Origin: Intrasporangium oryzae NRRL B-24470 | GTDB lineage: Bacteria > Actinomycetota > Actinomycetes > Actinomycetales > Dermatophilaceae | DNA: 64,000 bases | Direction of reading: 5' to 3' | NCBI RefSeq assembly: GCF_000576595.1 | Contig: NZ_AWSA01000017.1 | Span: forward strand, 1 to 64,000 | Part shown: positions 19,820-28,767 of the stretch, one piece after another | Numbering within the stretch: position 1 is the stretch's first letter | Layout of the letters: each line of letters opens with the position of its first letter | Notes under the pieces: model-generated | Database searches by the model: none | Told to the model about the DNA's origin: nothing | The model's input: the letters and a program-made list of their open reading frames with translations, nothing else | Translations under genes and position numbers: made by a program

Positions 19820-20632
19820 TCAGGAACGGCGTCGCAGGGCCCACATGGCGACGGCGGAGGCCGCGGCCACGTTGAGCGAGTCGACCTCACCCGCCATCGG
19901 GATCCGCACGGTCAGGTCGGCGGCGGCGACCGTGCGCGAGGACAGGCCGTCGCCCTCCGTGCCGACCACGAGGGCGAGGCGCTCCGGCGGGGCCGCCTCG
20001 AGCTCGTCGAGGGAGACCGAGTCGTCGGACAGGGCCATGGCCGCGACCGTGAATCCGGCGTCATGGAGCACCTCGATCCCCCCGGGCCAGGGGTCGATGC
20101 GTGTCCACGGGACCTGGAAGACCGTGCCCATCGACACCCGGATCGACCGACGGTAGAGCGGGTCCGCGCAGCGCGGCGTCACGAGGACGGCATCGACTCC
20201 GAGGGCTGCGGCGCTGCGGAAGATCGCACCCACGTTGGTGTGGTCGACGATGTCCTCGAGCACCATGACGCGGCGCGCCTCCCGGACGAGGTCGGTCACC
20301 TCTGGGAGCACCGGACGCTGCATCGACGCGAGTGCCCCCCGGTGGAGGTGGAACCCCGTCAGGCGCTCGATGACCTCGTGCTCCCCCACATAGACCGGCA
20401 CCCCGTCGGCCTCCGCCTGCTCGACCAGGTCCGCGAGGTCGGTGAGCCAACGGCGCGCCATGAGGTACGACCTCGGGCGGTGGCCCGCCCTGAGGGCCCG
20501 GCGGATCACCTTCTCGCTCTCGGCGATGTAGAGGCCCCGCTCGGGCTCGGCCCGCCGGCGCAGGGCGACGTCGGTCAAGGACACGTAGTCGCGCAGGCAC
20601 GGGTCGGACGGGTCGGTGATCTCGGTCGGCAC
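19820..20632 (-). CDS. TrmH/SpoU-type RNA 2'-O-methyltransferase
   Basis: A 270-residue SPOUT methyltransferase acting on rRNA or tRNA ribose. The N-terminal substrate-binding domain (about 1-105) contains ERGLYIAESEKVIRRAL. The knotted catalytic domain shows the three SPOUT motifs: EDIVDHTNVGAIFRSAA with catalytic Asn/Arg, LALVVGTEGDGLS, and IPMAGEVDSLNVAAASAVA. The target nucleotide cannot be told. The GTG start at 20632 has a TANNNT element 7 nt upstream. It is convergent with DUF3037. Confidence 0.93.
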   Translation of the reverse strand: MPTEITDPSDPCLRDYVSLTDVALRRRAEPERGLYIAESEKVIRRALRAGHRPRSYLMARRWLTDLADLVEQAEADGVPVYVGEHEVIERLTGFHLHRGALASMQRPVLPEVTDLVREARRVMVLEDIVDHTNVGAIFRSAAALGVDAVLVTPRCADPLYRRSIRVSMGTVFQVPWTRIDPWPGGIEVLHDAGFTVAAMALSDDSVSLDELEAAPPERLALVVGTEGDGLSSRTVAAADLTVRIPMAGEVDSLNVAAASAVAMWALRRRS

Positions 20633-20639
20633 GCCGCAC

Positions 20640-20645
20640 AGGCTA
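20640..20645 (-). promoter_or_regulatory. Leaderless promoter -10 of the TrmH-type gene (TAGCCT)
   Basis: Minus-strand TAGCCT ends 7 nt before the GTG at 20632. Confidence 0.6.
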
Positions 20646-20673
20646 CGCGGTGCCCGGTGACCGGCCCGACCCG

Positions 20674-21441
20674 TCAGGACAGCCAGACCAGCTTGACGAA
20701 GGCGACGAGCCCGATCGTGATGATGAGCCCTCGGAGCACGGCGGGCGGGATGCGTCGGCCGACCCGCGCCCCGACGATGCCGCCGACGAAGGACCCTGCG
20801 GCGATGAGGGCCACGATCCGCCAGTCGACCTCGTCGCGGGCGAAGAGGACGAAGACGACGGCCGCGACGACGTTGACGATGAGGGCGAGGACGTTCTTGT
20901 AGCCGTTGAGCCGCTGGAGCGGCTCGGAGCTGAGGGCACTGAACAGGCCCATGAGCAGGACACCCTGGGCGGCACCGAAGTAGCCGCCGTAGGCGCCGGC
21001 GAGCAGGACCCCGGCTCCCATGACGGGCCCGTGCCAGGCCGGCACCGGCCGGCCCTCGTGCCCGACGGTGCTCGCCTGGATCCGCGGCCCGGCGATGACG
21101 AGGACCACCGCGATGAGGATGAGGACCGGCACGATCGCGCTGAAGGCGCTCGGGGGCAGGACGAGCAGGAGCGAGGCGCCAATGACCGAACCCACGAAGG
21201 ACAGCGGCATGAGCCGTCGCAGGGTCGGCGCCTGACCGGTCAGCTCGTGCCGGTAGCCCCACGACCCGGTCATCCCGCCGGCGACGAGCCCGATGTTGTT
21301 GGACACGTTGGCAACGAGCGGGTTGACACCGAAGAAGAGCAGCGTCGGGAACGTGATGAGGGTGCCGGACCCGACGATCGTGTTGATCAGGCCGGCACCG
21401 ACGCCTGCCAGCGCGATGGCGAGGGCCGACCAGAAGGACAC
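20674..21441 (-). CDS. Sulfite exporter TauE/SafE family permease
   Basis: A 255-residue inner-membrane protein with about eight membrane helices, of the TauE/SafE family that exports sulfite or organic anions. The paired family motif is seen as GAGLINTIVGSGTLITFP near residue 15 and again as GAYGGYFGAAQGVLLMG near 155. The substrate is unknown. The GTG start at 21441 lies inside the 3' arm of a 15-16-bp hairpin that also holds a TANNNT box 6 nt upstream of the start. Transcription probably begins at the start codon itself. Confidence 0.9.
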   Translation of the reverse strand: MSFWSALAIALAGVGAGLINTIVGSGTLITFPTLLFFGVNPLVANVSNNIGLVAGGMTGSWGYRHELTGQAPTLRRLMPLSFVGSVIGASLLLVLPPSAFSAIVPVLILIAVVLVIAGPRIQASTVGHEGRPVPAWHGPVMGAGVLLAGAYGGYFGAAQGVLLMGLFSALSSEPLQRLNGYKNVLALIVNVVAAVVFVLFARDEVDWRIVALIAAGSFVGGIVGARVGRRIPPAVLRGLIITIGLVAFVKLVWLS

Positions 21442-21474
21442 CCGGTCACCCTACAAGCGGGTGACCGGGTGTCC
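21436..21474 (-). promoter_or_regulatory. 15-16-bp perfect hairpin: SPFH terminator overlapping TauE promoter and start
   Basis: Positions 21436-21450 and 21460-21474 are perfect complements and one more pair is possible inside. The hairpin begins 21 nt after the SPFH stop, so it can end that transcript. Within it, minus-strand TAGGGT (21453-21448) ends 6 nt before the TauE GTG. A leaderless TauE mRNA would lack the 5' arm and stay open, whereas read-through mRNA would bury the TauE start. Confidence 0.7.
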
Positions 21475-21495
21475 GGCGCGGGTCTGGGTCTGGAC

Positions 21496-22650
21496 TCAGC
21501 CGGCCGTGGGCGGCTCCGGGTCGGGGATCGAGGAGTCAGCTGCCGGGGGGTCTGCCGCCTTCCGCGTCGACGGGGCCCGGCCGGGCGCACGGCGGATCGG
21601 CGGCTGCTCACGTGGGATCGGCGCGGCGTGCTCCGTCGACTCGGCACTGGCCTGGGCCGCCTGGCCGCGGGCCTCCGCGAGGGCCTTGGCCGGGTCCTCG
21701 AGGACGGTCTCGGCGAAGGCGTCGGTGCCGAGGTCGCCGGGCTCGACCCACTCCTCCTCCTCGGCGAGGGCAGCCTTGGAGTCGGTGCCGCCGAGCGCCC
21801 CACCGATGCCACGGAGGGCATCGGTCAGCTCCGACGGGATGATCCACATCTTGTTGGAGTCGCCACTCGCGATCTGGGGCAGGACCTGGAGGTACTGGTA
21901 GGCGAGCAGTTTCTGGGTGGGCTTGCCGCGGTGGATCGCGCTGAAGACCTGCTGGATCGCCCGGGCCTGGCCCTGGGCCTCGAGGATGCGGGCCTGGGCC
22001 GAGCCCTCGGCGCGCAGGATCTGGCTCTGCTTCTCGCCCTCCGCGGTGAGGATGGCCGACTGCTTGAAGCCCTCGGCGGTGAGGATCGCCGCGCGACGGT
22101 CACGCTCGGCGCGCATCTGCTTCTCCATCGAGTCCTGCACCGAGGCCGGCGGGTCGATGGCCTTGAGCTCGACGCGGTTGACCCGGATGCCCCACTTGCC
22201 GGTGGCCTCGTCGAGCACGCCGCGCAGCTGGCCGTTGATCTGGTCGCGGCTCGTCAGCGTCTGCTCGAGGTCGAGCGAGCCAATGACGTTGCGCAGCGTG
22301 GTGACCGTCAGCTGCTCGATGCCCTGGATGAAGTTGGCGATCTCGTAGACGGCAGCCTTCGCGTCGTTGACGGAGTAGTAGATGACCGTGTCGATGTTGA
22401 CCACGAGGTTGTCGGAGGTGATGACCGGCTGGGGTGGGAAGGTGACGACCTGCTCGCGCAGGTCGATGTTGGCGCGGACCTTGTCGACGAACGGGATGAG
22501 GAAGTGGATCCCCGCCGTCAGCGTCCTGTTGTAGCTGCCGAGCCGTTCGATGATCTGCGCCGTCTGCTGCGGCACGATTCGCACGGTGCGCAGCACGATG
22601 ATCAGCGCGACGGCGATGACCAGCAGCGGAATGATGAGTACCGGGTCCAC
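21496..22650 (-). CDS. SPFH/Band 7 (stomatin-like) membrane protein
   Basis: A 384-residue stomatin/prohibitin-type protein that likely builds large rings in membrane microdomains. An N-terminal membrane helix (about 3-22) precedes the SPFH domain beginning VRIVPQQTAQIIERLG. A coiled, Ala/Glu-rich stretch with repeated ILTAEGxKQS/ILRAEGSAQ units lies at about 185-235, and the last 90 residues are a disordered Pro/Ala tail. NfeD lies upstream on the same strand, the classic stomatin operon partner. The GTG at 22650 has GGGAG about 6 nt upstream. Confidence 0.93.
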   Translation of the reverse strand: MDPVLIIPLLVIAVALIIVLRTVRIVPQQTAQIIERLGSYNRTLTAGIHFLIPFVDKVRANIDLREQVVTFPPQPVITSDNLVVNIDTVIYYSVNDAKAAVYEIANFIQGIEQLTVTTLRNVIGSLDLEQTLTSRDQINGQLRGVLDEATGKWGIRVNRVELKAIDPPASVQDSMEKQMRAERDRRAAILTAEGFKQSAILTAEGEKQSQILRAEGSAQARILEAQGQARAIQQVFSAIHRGKPTQKLLAYQYLQVLPQIASGDSNKMWIIPSELTDALRGIGGALGGTDSKAALAEEEEWVEPGDLGTDAFAETVLEDPAKALAEARGQAAQASAESTEHAAPIPREQPPIRRAPGRAPSTRKAADPPAADSSIPDPEPPTAG

Positions 22651-22733
22651 GTCCTACTCCCTGCTCGTACGCGTCCGGAGGACGCGCAGTCTCTCGGGCG
22701 GACCGGTCGGCCCACCCGTCGTTCGTTGACGAC

Positions 22734-23180
22734 TCAGCTGCCGATGACGCGGGCGCGGCTCACGACCGCCGTGGCCCCGTCGATGGCGTCGACGATGACC
22801 TCCTCGCCCGGCTCGATGCTCTCGCCCAGCGTGCGCGCCGACCACGTCTCACCGGCGAGCTTGATCTGTCCCCCGGAGGTCGTGACCCGGTCGAGGACGA
22901 ACGCGGCTCGACCGAGATTGGCGTCGGTCCCCATGCGGTGGGGTTCGGTGACGCTGAGCCGCCTCTTGAGCCACGGACGCACGAGGGCGAGAAGGGCCAC
23001 CGCGACCACGGCGGCCACGACGGCCTGGATCGGGAAGGATGCGCCGAGGGCGGCGGCGACCGCACCACCGAGGGCTCCCCCACCGAGCATCAGGAAGGTG
23101 AAGTCGACGGTGGCCGCCTCGATGGCGACGAGCACGAGGGCGGCACCGAGCCAGACCAACCACGCGTATCCCTCGAACAC
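22734..23180 (-). CDS. NfeD family membrane protein
   Basis: A 148-residue protein with about three N-terminal membrane helices and a C-terminal OB-fold domain (about 85-148) containing RAAFVLDRVTTSGGQIKL and GEEVIVDAIDGATAVV, as in NfeD1b proteins that bind stomatins. It precedes the SPFH gene by 83 bp; that spacer carries a 7-bp hairpin (22670-22686) that could tune the ratio of the two. The start is GTG 23180. The 218 bp upstream to the ABC gene hold no gene I can see. Confidence 0.9.
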   Translation of the reverse strand: MFEGYAWLVWLGAALVLVAIEAATVDFTFLMLGGGALGGAVAAALGASFPIQAVVAAVVAVALLALVRPWLKRRLSVTEPHRMGTDANLGRAAFVLDRVTTSGGQIKLAGETWSARTLGESIEPGEEVIVDAIDGATAVVSRARVIGS

Positions 23181-23398
23181 TGCGCCACCCTGCCTTCTCT
23201 CGCGTCACGCCGATGGCGCCACGTCCCCATGTGTCACCCCTGTGACGTCTCCGATTCTGCCTCAGTTCCCTGCGTGGACAACCGGATCACGAGGTCACGA
23301 TTCGGGGCGGATGCGACGGTCCTGGAGCGATGCACCAGCGGTCGCGGGGCCCTCCGTCGGGCGTCACCTGGTCCCCTCGGGACCGGCCCCGGTGTCGG

Positions 23399-24184
23399 TC
23401 AGGCGCGTGCGCGGGCGGACCAGCGGTCGCCGTGGCGCTCGAGGACGAGCGGCAGCCCGAAGGTCGCGGAGAGGTTGTCCTCGGTCAGGGTCAGCGCGAT
23501 CGGCCCCGCCGCCACCACGCGTCCGCCGCGGAGCATGAGGACATCGGTGAAGGACGGGGGGATCTCCTCGACGTGGTGGGTCACGAGGACCATCGCGGGC
23601 GCCTCGGTGTCGGCAGCGAGGTCGCCGAGCCGACGCACGAGGTCCTCGCGGCCGGCGAGGTCGAGGCCCGCGGCCGGCTCGTCGAGGAGCATGAGCTCGG
23701 GGTCGCTCATCAGGGCCCGGGCGATCTGGACGCGCTTGCGCTCGCCCTCGCTCAGGGTGCCGTAGCGACGGTCGGCGAGGTGTTCTGCGCCGAGCGTCCG
23801 GAGCAGCTGCATCGCCCGGACGTAGTCGAGGTCGTCGTAGGACTCGTGCCAGCGTCCGATGATGCCGTAGGAGGCAGTGACGACGACGTTGCCGACGAGC
23901 TCGTCGCCGGGGATTCGCTCGGCCATCGACGAGCTGGCGAGACCGATCCGCGGACGCAGCTCGAAGACGTCGACGGCCCCGAGGACCTCGCCGAGGATGC
24001 CCGCGACACCGGTTGTCGGGTGCATCCGGGCCGCGGCGATCTGCAGGAGCGTCGTCTTGCCGGCGCCGTTGGGGCCGAGCACGACCCAGCGCTCGCCCTC
24101 CTCGACCTCCCAGGTGACGTCGTCGAGCAGCGTCGTGGCACCGCGTCTCACGGTGACTCCGGCGAGGGCGAGGACGTCACTCAT
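23399..24184 (-). CDS. ABC transporter ATP-binding protein
   Basis: A 261-residue ABC ATPase. Walker A is GPNGAGKTT (near 38), the Q-loop region is RPRIGLASSS, the signature is TLSEGERKRVQIARAL, and Walker B is LMLLDEPAAGLD, followed by the H-loop in LVTHHVEEIPPSFT. It resembles the ModF/YlmA group. No permease gene is adjacent, so it may work with a distant partner or alone. The ATG at 24184 has a TANNNT element 6 nt upstream, divergent from that of the neighbouring plus-strand gene. Confidence 0.92.
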   Translation of the reverse strand: MSDVLALAGVTVRRGATTLLDDVTWEVEEGERWVVLGPNGAGKTTLLQIAAARMHPTTGVAGILGEVLGAVDVFELRPRIGLASSSMAERIPGDELVGNVVVTASYGIIGRWHESYDDLDYVRAMQLLRTLGAEHLADRRYGTLSEGERKRVQIARALMSDPELMLLDEPAAGLDLAGREDLVRRLGDLAADTEAPAMVLVTHHVEEIPPSFTDVLMLRGGRVVAAGPIALTLTEDNLSATFGLPLVLERHGDRWSARARA

Positions 24185-24190
24185 GCGATG

Positions 24191-24238
24191 ACCCTATGAC
24201 ACCGCCACAGGGCTGCGACGGGGGCACACCCTTACGAT
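24191..24238. promoter_or_regulatory. Divergent pair of leaderless promoters
   Basis: Minus-strand TAGGGT (24196-24191) ends 6 nt before the ABC ATG at 24184. Plus-strand TACGAT (24233-24238) ends 6 nt before the ATG at 24245. The 60-bp region is just large enough for two back-to-back core promoters. Confidence 0.6.
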
Positions 24239-24244
24239 GGCGGG

Positions 24245-25009
24245 ATGTCCGAGCTGCCCGCCTCCGTGCGACTCGCGCTCTGGGTGACGACGGCGTGGCG
24301 GGGTGAGCTGAGCACGTCCGACGCGCTCCGCCGCTCCTTCCCCGACGTCGACCACGTCGCCGGCGACCTCGCCCGGCTCGACGTGTGGCGCGACCTCGGC
24401 GAGCGGGCGCTCTTCGTCGCGCTCCCCCGCCCGGGCGACCTGAGCCGTATGCCGCGGGGCTCGGCGAGCGGCTCTGCTCACGCCGCGGCGACGGGCGAGT
24501 GCGTCTTCGTCGCGGGACTGGGCGGCCTGCTCGTCCCCACCCTGACCGAGTTCGGGCCCGAGGGCGACATCGGCCTCCGGGTCGACTGGACGGCCTACGA
24601 CGCGGACCCCGTCCCGCGGCACCGGATGGAGATGCTCGACCTGCGTCAGGTCGAGCGTGACCTGCTCGAGCGCCTGCGCGACCACGTCCGCGCCTTCGAG
24701 TCGGTCGGCGGCGCCCCGTGGGGCCACGCGGCGCGGGCGGAGGCCGAGGCCGCCGTCGACACCGGACTCTGGGGGCTGCCCGACGACACGCCCGGCCGCG
24801 CGCTGCGCGTCATGGCGCTCGCCGCGAACGCCTCCCAGCTGGCCCACCACGCGAGCAGCCTGAGCGCCCTCGGTTCCGGAGGGCTCGACGCCGTGACGGC
24901 GGGACGACGCGACGTGCTCCTCCGGACGCTCGCGGGCGATGCCGACGCGGCGCTCGCGGACGCGACGAACATCGCCGTCATGGCCCTCGCGGGATGGCGC
25001 CCGGCCTGA
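24245..25009 (+). CDS. Conserved hypothetical protein
   Basis: A 254-residue soluble protein I do not recognise. It is Ala/Leu/Arg-rich, with no signal peptide or membrane helix. The N-terminus SELPASVRLALWVTTAWRG looks helical. A central segment LTEFGPEGDIGLRVDWTAYDADP is the most distinctive. A helical C-terminal half ends in TNIAVMALAGWRPA. The codon use (high third-position GC) and the leaderless promoter 6 nt before the ATG support a real gene. It is divergent from the ABC ATPase; the next gene is convergent. Confidence 0.75.
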   Translation: MSELPASVRLALWVTTAWRGELSTSDALRRSFPDVDHVAGDLARLDVWRDLGERALFVALPRPGDLSRMPRGSASGSAHAAATGECVFVAGLGGLLVPTLTEFGPEGDIGLRVDWTAYDADPVPRHRMEMLDLRQVERDLLERLRDHVRAFESVGGAPWGHAARAEAEAAVDTGLWGLPDDTPGRALRVMALAANASQLAHHASSLSALGSGGLDAVTAGRRDVLLRTLAGDADAALADATNIAVMALAGWRPA

Positions 25010-25031
25010 GCGCGACCGGTCAGCCGACCGG

Positions 25032-25439
25032 TCAGCCGGCTCCGGTGAGGAGGGCGACGACGGCCCTGGCATAGGCGCGCTCGGCGTCGATGTCGACGCA
25101 CCGCGCGACGATGCCGACACTCGTGCGCAGCGACACGGCATACCCACCCTCGAGGGCCTCGAGCGCGACGAACGCCTCGCCGAGGACCTCGCGCAGCTGG
25201 TCCTCCCTCGGGAGCCAGACGACCTTGCTCTGCTCGATGCTGTCGAGCGCCCACTCCGTCGTGCCGTTGAAGCCGATGACGTCTCCTGTCGCGAAGTGGT
25301 GCACGTCGACGGTGAGGTCGCTGATGACGAAGACCTCGTCCTCCATCCCGTCGACGGGAAGGACGAACCGGTCCCCGGTCGCGGGCCGCCAGGTCAGGCC
25401 CGCGTCGGTGAGCCGGCGGGCGAGCTCGATCGTCAGCAT
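25032..25439 (-). CDS. Conserved hypothetical protein (often mislabelled CpaE)
   Basis: A 135-residue actinobacterial protein with GDRFVLPVDGMEDEVFVISD, GFNGTTEWALDSIEQSKVVWLPREDQL and a C-terminal helix. Homologues are commonly named pilus assembly protein CpaE, but it has no P-loop and is far too short, so I would not use that name. The ATG at 25439 has a GAGGAT/GGGG purine tract upstream. The stop lies in a twice-repeated 12-bp unit (25014-25037), which supplies a second in-frame stop. Function unknown. Confidence 0.8.
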   Translation of the reverse strand: MLTIELARRLTDAGLTWRPATGDRFVLPVDGMEDEVFVISDLTVDVHHFATGDVIGFNGTTEWALDSIEQSKVVWLPREDQLREVLGEAFVALEALEGGYAVSLRTSVGIVARCVDIDAERAYARAVVALLTGAG

Positions 25440-25481
25440 GCCCCATCCTCACATCCCCTCGTCGACGTCGGAAGGTCCGCC

Positions 25482-25487
25482 TACATT
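25482..25487 (+). promoter_or_regulatory. Leaderless promoter -10 of the PIG-L gene (TACATT)
   Basis: TACATT ends 6 nt before the ATG at 25494. Confidence 0.55.
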
Positions 25488-25493
25488 GGCCGC

Positions 25494-26225
25494 ATGACGA
25501 GCCCACCCGAGCTGACCCCCATCGACGAGTCGACGTTCGAGACCGTCCTGTGCATCGCCGCCCATCCCGACGACCTGGAGTACGGCGCTGCGGCAGCCGT
25601 CGACCGCTGGGTCCGGGCCGGCAAGACGGTGACCTACCTGCTCGTGACGCGAGGTGAGGCCGGCATCGACACGGTCCATCCCGACGAGGCGGGCCCGCTT
25701 CGCGAGCAGGAGGAGCGCGACGGGGCGGCGGAGGTCGGCGTCGAGGTCGTCGAGTTCCTCGACGGGTTCCGCGACGGCGTCGTGGAGTACGGCCTCCCCC
25801 TGCGGCGCGCGCTCGCCCGCGAGATCCGGATCCGGCGACCCGACCTGCTCGTCACCCTGACCCACGCCGAGCAGTTCGCGGGTGGAGGGACCAACCAGGC
25901 CGACCACCGCGCGGTCGGTCTCGCCGTCATCGACGCGAAGGCGGATGCGGGCAACCGGTGGATCTTCCCCGAGCTCGTCGACGAGGGGCTCGAACCGTGG
26001 CAGGTGCGCCAGGTGCTCGTCTGCGCGGACCCGGCACCGACCCACTGGGTCGACGTCTCGGGTCACTACGAGGCGGCGGTGGCCTCGCTGTCACGGCACG
26101 AGCGCTACCTGTCGGCGCTCGGGCCGGAGTATCCGAGCCCGCGCGACCTGCTCCAGCGGATCCTCGGCGGGCCCGCGGAGCTACTCGACGTCGAGCACGC
26201 CGTCGCCGGGCGCCTCGTCAGCTGA
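25494..26225 (+). CDS. PIG-L family deacetylase
   Basis: A 243-residue zinc hydrolase of the LmbE/PIG-L family, which removes acetyl groups from N-acetylglucosaminyl conjugates. The zinc motif AHPDDLEYG is at about residue 22 and the third ligand His in NQADHRAVG near 135. It is clearly of the same fold as mycothiol enzymes MshB and Mca, but shorter than both and without their specific features, so the substrate is open. The 3' end overlaps the convergent glycogen synthase gene by 8 bp. Confidence 0.9.
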   Translation: MTSPPELTPIDESTFETVLCIAAHPDDLEYGAAAAVDRWVRAGKTVTYLLVTRGEAGIDTVHPDEAGPLREQEERDGAAEVGVEVVEFLDGFRDGVVEYGLPLRRALAREIRIRRPDLLVTLTHAEQFAGGGTNQADHRAVGLAVIDAKADAGNRWIFPELVDEGLEPWQVRQVLVCADPAPTHWVDVSGHYEAAVASLSRHERYLSALGPEYPSPRDLLQRILGGPAELLDVEHAVAGRLVS

Positions 26226-27417
26226 GCACCTGCCGGTAGACCTCGAGCGTGCGCTCGCCGATCGAGCCCCACGAGAACGAGTCGACGGCGCGCTGCCGCC
26301 CGGCGAGGCCGAACCGGCGGGCGCGCTCGGTGTCGGACACGGCGTTCGTGAGGGCGGCCGCGAGGTCGTCGACGAACCGGTCCGGGTCGACCGGTGTGCC
26401 CGTGCCGTCCTGGACCTGCTCGATCGGCACGAGCCAGCCGGTCTCGCCGTCGACGACGACCTCGGGGATGCCGCCGGTTGCCGTCGCGACGACGGGCAGC
26501 TCGCACGCCATCGCCTCGAGGTTGACGATGCCGAGGGGCTCGTAGACGGAGGGGCACGCGAAGACCGTTCCGTGGCTGAGCAGGGCGATGACCTCGGCAC
26601 GAGGAAGCATGTCGGGGATCCAGACGACGCCCTCGCGCTCCGCCCGGAGGCCCTCCATGAGGTGCTCGACCTCGGCCAGGATCTCGGGCGTGTCGGGCGC
26701 ACCGGCGCACAGGACGAGATGGACCCCGGCCGGAAGCTGCGCGCACGCGCGGAGGAGGTAGGGCAGGCCCTTCTGGCGGGTGATCCGGCCGACGAAGACG
26801 ACGGCCGGGCGGTCGGGGTCGACCCCATGCCTGATGACCGTCTCGCGCGCGGCGGGCGACCGGTCGGCCGCCCAGAGCTCGGAGTCGATCCCGTTGTGCA
26901 CCACGTGAACCCGGCCGGGGTCGAGGGACGGGTAGCTCTTGAGGATGTCCTCGCGCATCCCCGCGCTCACGGCGACCACGCCCGCGGCGGCCTCGTAGGC
27001 GGTGCGCTCCGCCCACGACGACACGCGGTAGCCGCCGCCGAGCTGCTCGGCCTTCCACGGCCGCATCGGCTCGAGCGAGTGAGCCGTGACCACGTGCGGC
27101 ATGCCGCCGAGGAGCGACGCGACGTGGCCACCGAAGTTGGCGTACCACGTGTGCGAGTGCACGAGGTCGGCGCCGACGCAGTCACCGGCCAGGGTCAGGT
27201 CGACGCCGAGCGTCTGGAGCGCCGGGTTGGACGAGGCGAGCTCGGGCAGGTCCGCGTAGGCCGTGGTCCCCTCCTCGTCGCGGGGCGCGCCGAAGCAGCG
27301 GACCCTGACGTCGATGTCCCCCCGCGCGCGCAGGGCCCGGACCAGCTCTGCCACATGGACCCCGGCGCCTCCGTAGATGGCCGGCGGGTACTCCTTGCTC
27401 AGGATGTCGACGCGCAC
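26218..27417 (-). CDS. glgA: GT4 glycogen synthase / alpha-maltose-1-phosphate synthase (GlgA/GlgM type)
   Basis: A 399-residue GT-B glycosyltransferase of family 4. In actinobacteria this type (GlgM, Rv1212c) makes alpha-maltose 1-phosphate from ADP-glucose for the GlgE pathway and was earlier named GlgA. The N-terminus VDILSKEYPPAIYGGAGVHV is diagnostic. Donor-site residues appear in VVFVGRITRQKGLPYLL and the E-x7-E loop in CPSVYEPLGIVNLEAMACELP. The GTG at 27417 has a TANNNT box 6 nt upstream and diverges from glgC, which supplies its ADP-glucose. No glgE or glgB is in the window. Confidence 0.93.
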   Translation of the reverse strand: MRVDILSKEYPPAIYGGAGVHVAELVRALRARGDIDVRVRCFGAPRDEEGTTAYADLPELASSNPALQTLGVDLTLAGDCVGADLVHSHTWYANFGGHVASLLGGMPHVVTAHSLEPMRPWKAEQLGGGYRVSSWAERTAYEAAAGVVAVSAGMREDILKSYPSLDPGRVHVVHNGIDSELWAADRSPAARETVIRHGVDPDRPAVVFVGRITRQKGLPYLLRACAQLPAGVHLVLCAGAPDTPEILAEVEHLMEGLRAEREGVVWIPDMLPRAEVIALLSHGTVFACPSVYEPLGIVNLEAMACELPVVATATGGIPEVVVDGETGWLVPIEQVQDGTGTPVDPDRFVDDLAAALTNAVSDTERARRFGLAGRQRAVDSFSWGSIGERTLEVYRQVLS

Positions 27418-27423
27418 AGGGCG

Positions 27424-27501
27424 AGCGTAGCCGGGCCACGAGAAAACGGCCCGTGTTCTGCGGACAGTTCCTGTTGCGGTCCCATCCTCTGGCCCTAGGG
27501 T
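27424..27501. promoter_or_regulatory. Divergent leaderless promoters of glgA and glgC
   Basis: Minus-strand TACGCT (27429-27424) ends 6 nt before the glgA GTG. Plus-strand TAGGGT (27496-27501) ends 6 nt before the glgC ATG, with a TTGCGG -35-like box at 27474-27479 (16-bp spacer). The layout should allow joint control of the pair. Confidence 0.6.
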
Positions 27502-27507
27502 GACGAC

Positions 27508-28767
27508 ATGGCCCGACGAAGCCCATCCGCAGGTCCGAAAGTCCTCGCCATCGTGCTCGCGGGGGGTGAGGGCAAGCGGCTGATGCCCCTCACCGCCGAC
27601 CGGGCCAAACCAGCGGTTCCCTTCGCCGGGATCTACCGCCTCATCGACCTCGCCCTGTCCAACGTCGTCAACTCCGGCTACCTCAAGGTCGTCGTCCTGA
27701 CGCAGTACAAGTCGCACAGCCTCGACGCGCACGTGACGAAGACGTGGCGCATGTCGACGCTTCTCGGCAACTACGTGACGACGGTCCCGGCCCAGCAGCG
27801 GGTCGACAAGAACTGGTACCTCGGCAGCGCGGACGCGATCTTCCAGAGCCTCAACCTGATCCATGACGAGCGGCCCGACATCGTCGTGGTGGTCGGCGCC
27901 GACCACGTCTACCGCATGGACTTCAGCCACATGGTCGAGCAGCACATCGAGTCGGGGGCGAGCGTGACCGTGGCCGCGATCCGCCAGCCGATCTCGATGG
28001 CCGACCAGTTCGGGGTCATCGAGGTCGGGGCCGATGACCCGACCAAGATCGCCGCCTTCCGCGAGAAGCCGACCGACGCCAAGGGTCTCCCGGACAGCCC
28101 CGACGAGATCCTCGCCTCCATGGGCAACTACGTCTTCACGGCAGCCGCCCTCGAGGACGCCGTCTGCCGCGACCGGGAGCGCGAGGGCAGCAAGCACGAC
28201 ATGGGAGGCGACATCGTCCCCGACTTCGTCAGCCGGGGCGAGGCCGCCGTCTACGACTTCAAGGACACCCCGGTCCCGGGGGCGACGGACCGCGACCGCG
28301 GCTACTGGCGCGATGTCGGGACGATCGAGTCGTACTACGACGCGCACATGGACCTCGTCTCGATCCACCCGGTCTTCAACCTCTACAACTACGAGTGGCC
28401 GATCTACACGCAGCACAGCCCGTACCCGCCGGCGAAGTTCGTCCATGGCAGCGGCGACCGGATCGGTGAGGCCCTCAACTCGGCCGTCTCCCCGGGTGTC
28501 GTCGTCTCGGGCGCGCACATCTACGCGTCGGTCCTCTCGCCGCTCGTGCACGTCCACTCGTACGCCAGCATCCAGGGCTCGGTGATCCTCGACAACGTCA
28601 CGGTCAACCGCCACGCACAGATCCGGAGGGCCATCATCGACAAGAACGTCGTGGTCCCCGCGGGATGCCAGATCGGGATCGACCACGAGCACGACCGCGC
28701 CCGCGGCTTCCACGTGACCGAGACGGGCATCGTCGTCGTCGGGAAGGGGCAGGTCGTCACCCGATGA
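27508..28767 (+). CDS. glgC: Glucose-1-phosphate adenylyltransferase (ADP-glucose pyrophosphorylase)
   Basis: GlgC makes ADP-glucose from ATP and glucose 1-phosphate, the committed step of glycogen synthesis, and is normally allosterically controlled. The 419 residues show the nucleotide loop [20 protein letters not shown] near 18. They also have the [13 protein letters not shown] metal site, the substrate Lys in [18 protein letters not shown], and a C-terminal left-handed beta-helix with [20 protein letters not shown]. It is divergent from glgA; the methyltransferase gene overlaps its stop as ATGA. Confidence 0.97.
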   Translation: MARRSPSAGPKVLAIVLAGGEGKRLMPLTADRAKPAVPFAGIYRLIDLALSNVVNSGYLKVVVLTQYKSHSLDAHVTKTWRMSTLLGNYVTTVPAQQRVDKNWYLGSADAIFQSLNLIHDERPDIVVVVGADHVYRMDFSHMVEQHIESGASVTVAAIRQPISMADQFGVIEVGADDPTKIAAFREKPTDAKGLPDSPDEILASMGNYVFTAAALEDAVCRDREREGSKHDMGGDIVPDFVSRGEAAVYDFKDTPVPGATDRDRGYWRDVGTIESYYDAHMDLVSIHPVFNLYNYEWPIYTQHSPYPPAKFVHGSGDRIGEALNSAVSPGVVVSGAHIYASVLSPLVHVHSYASIQGSVILDNVTVNRHAQIRRAIIDKNVVVPAGCQIGIDHEHDRARGFHVTETGIVVVGKGQVVTR

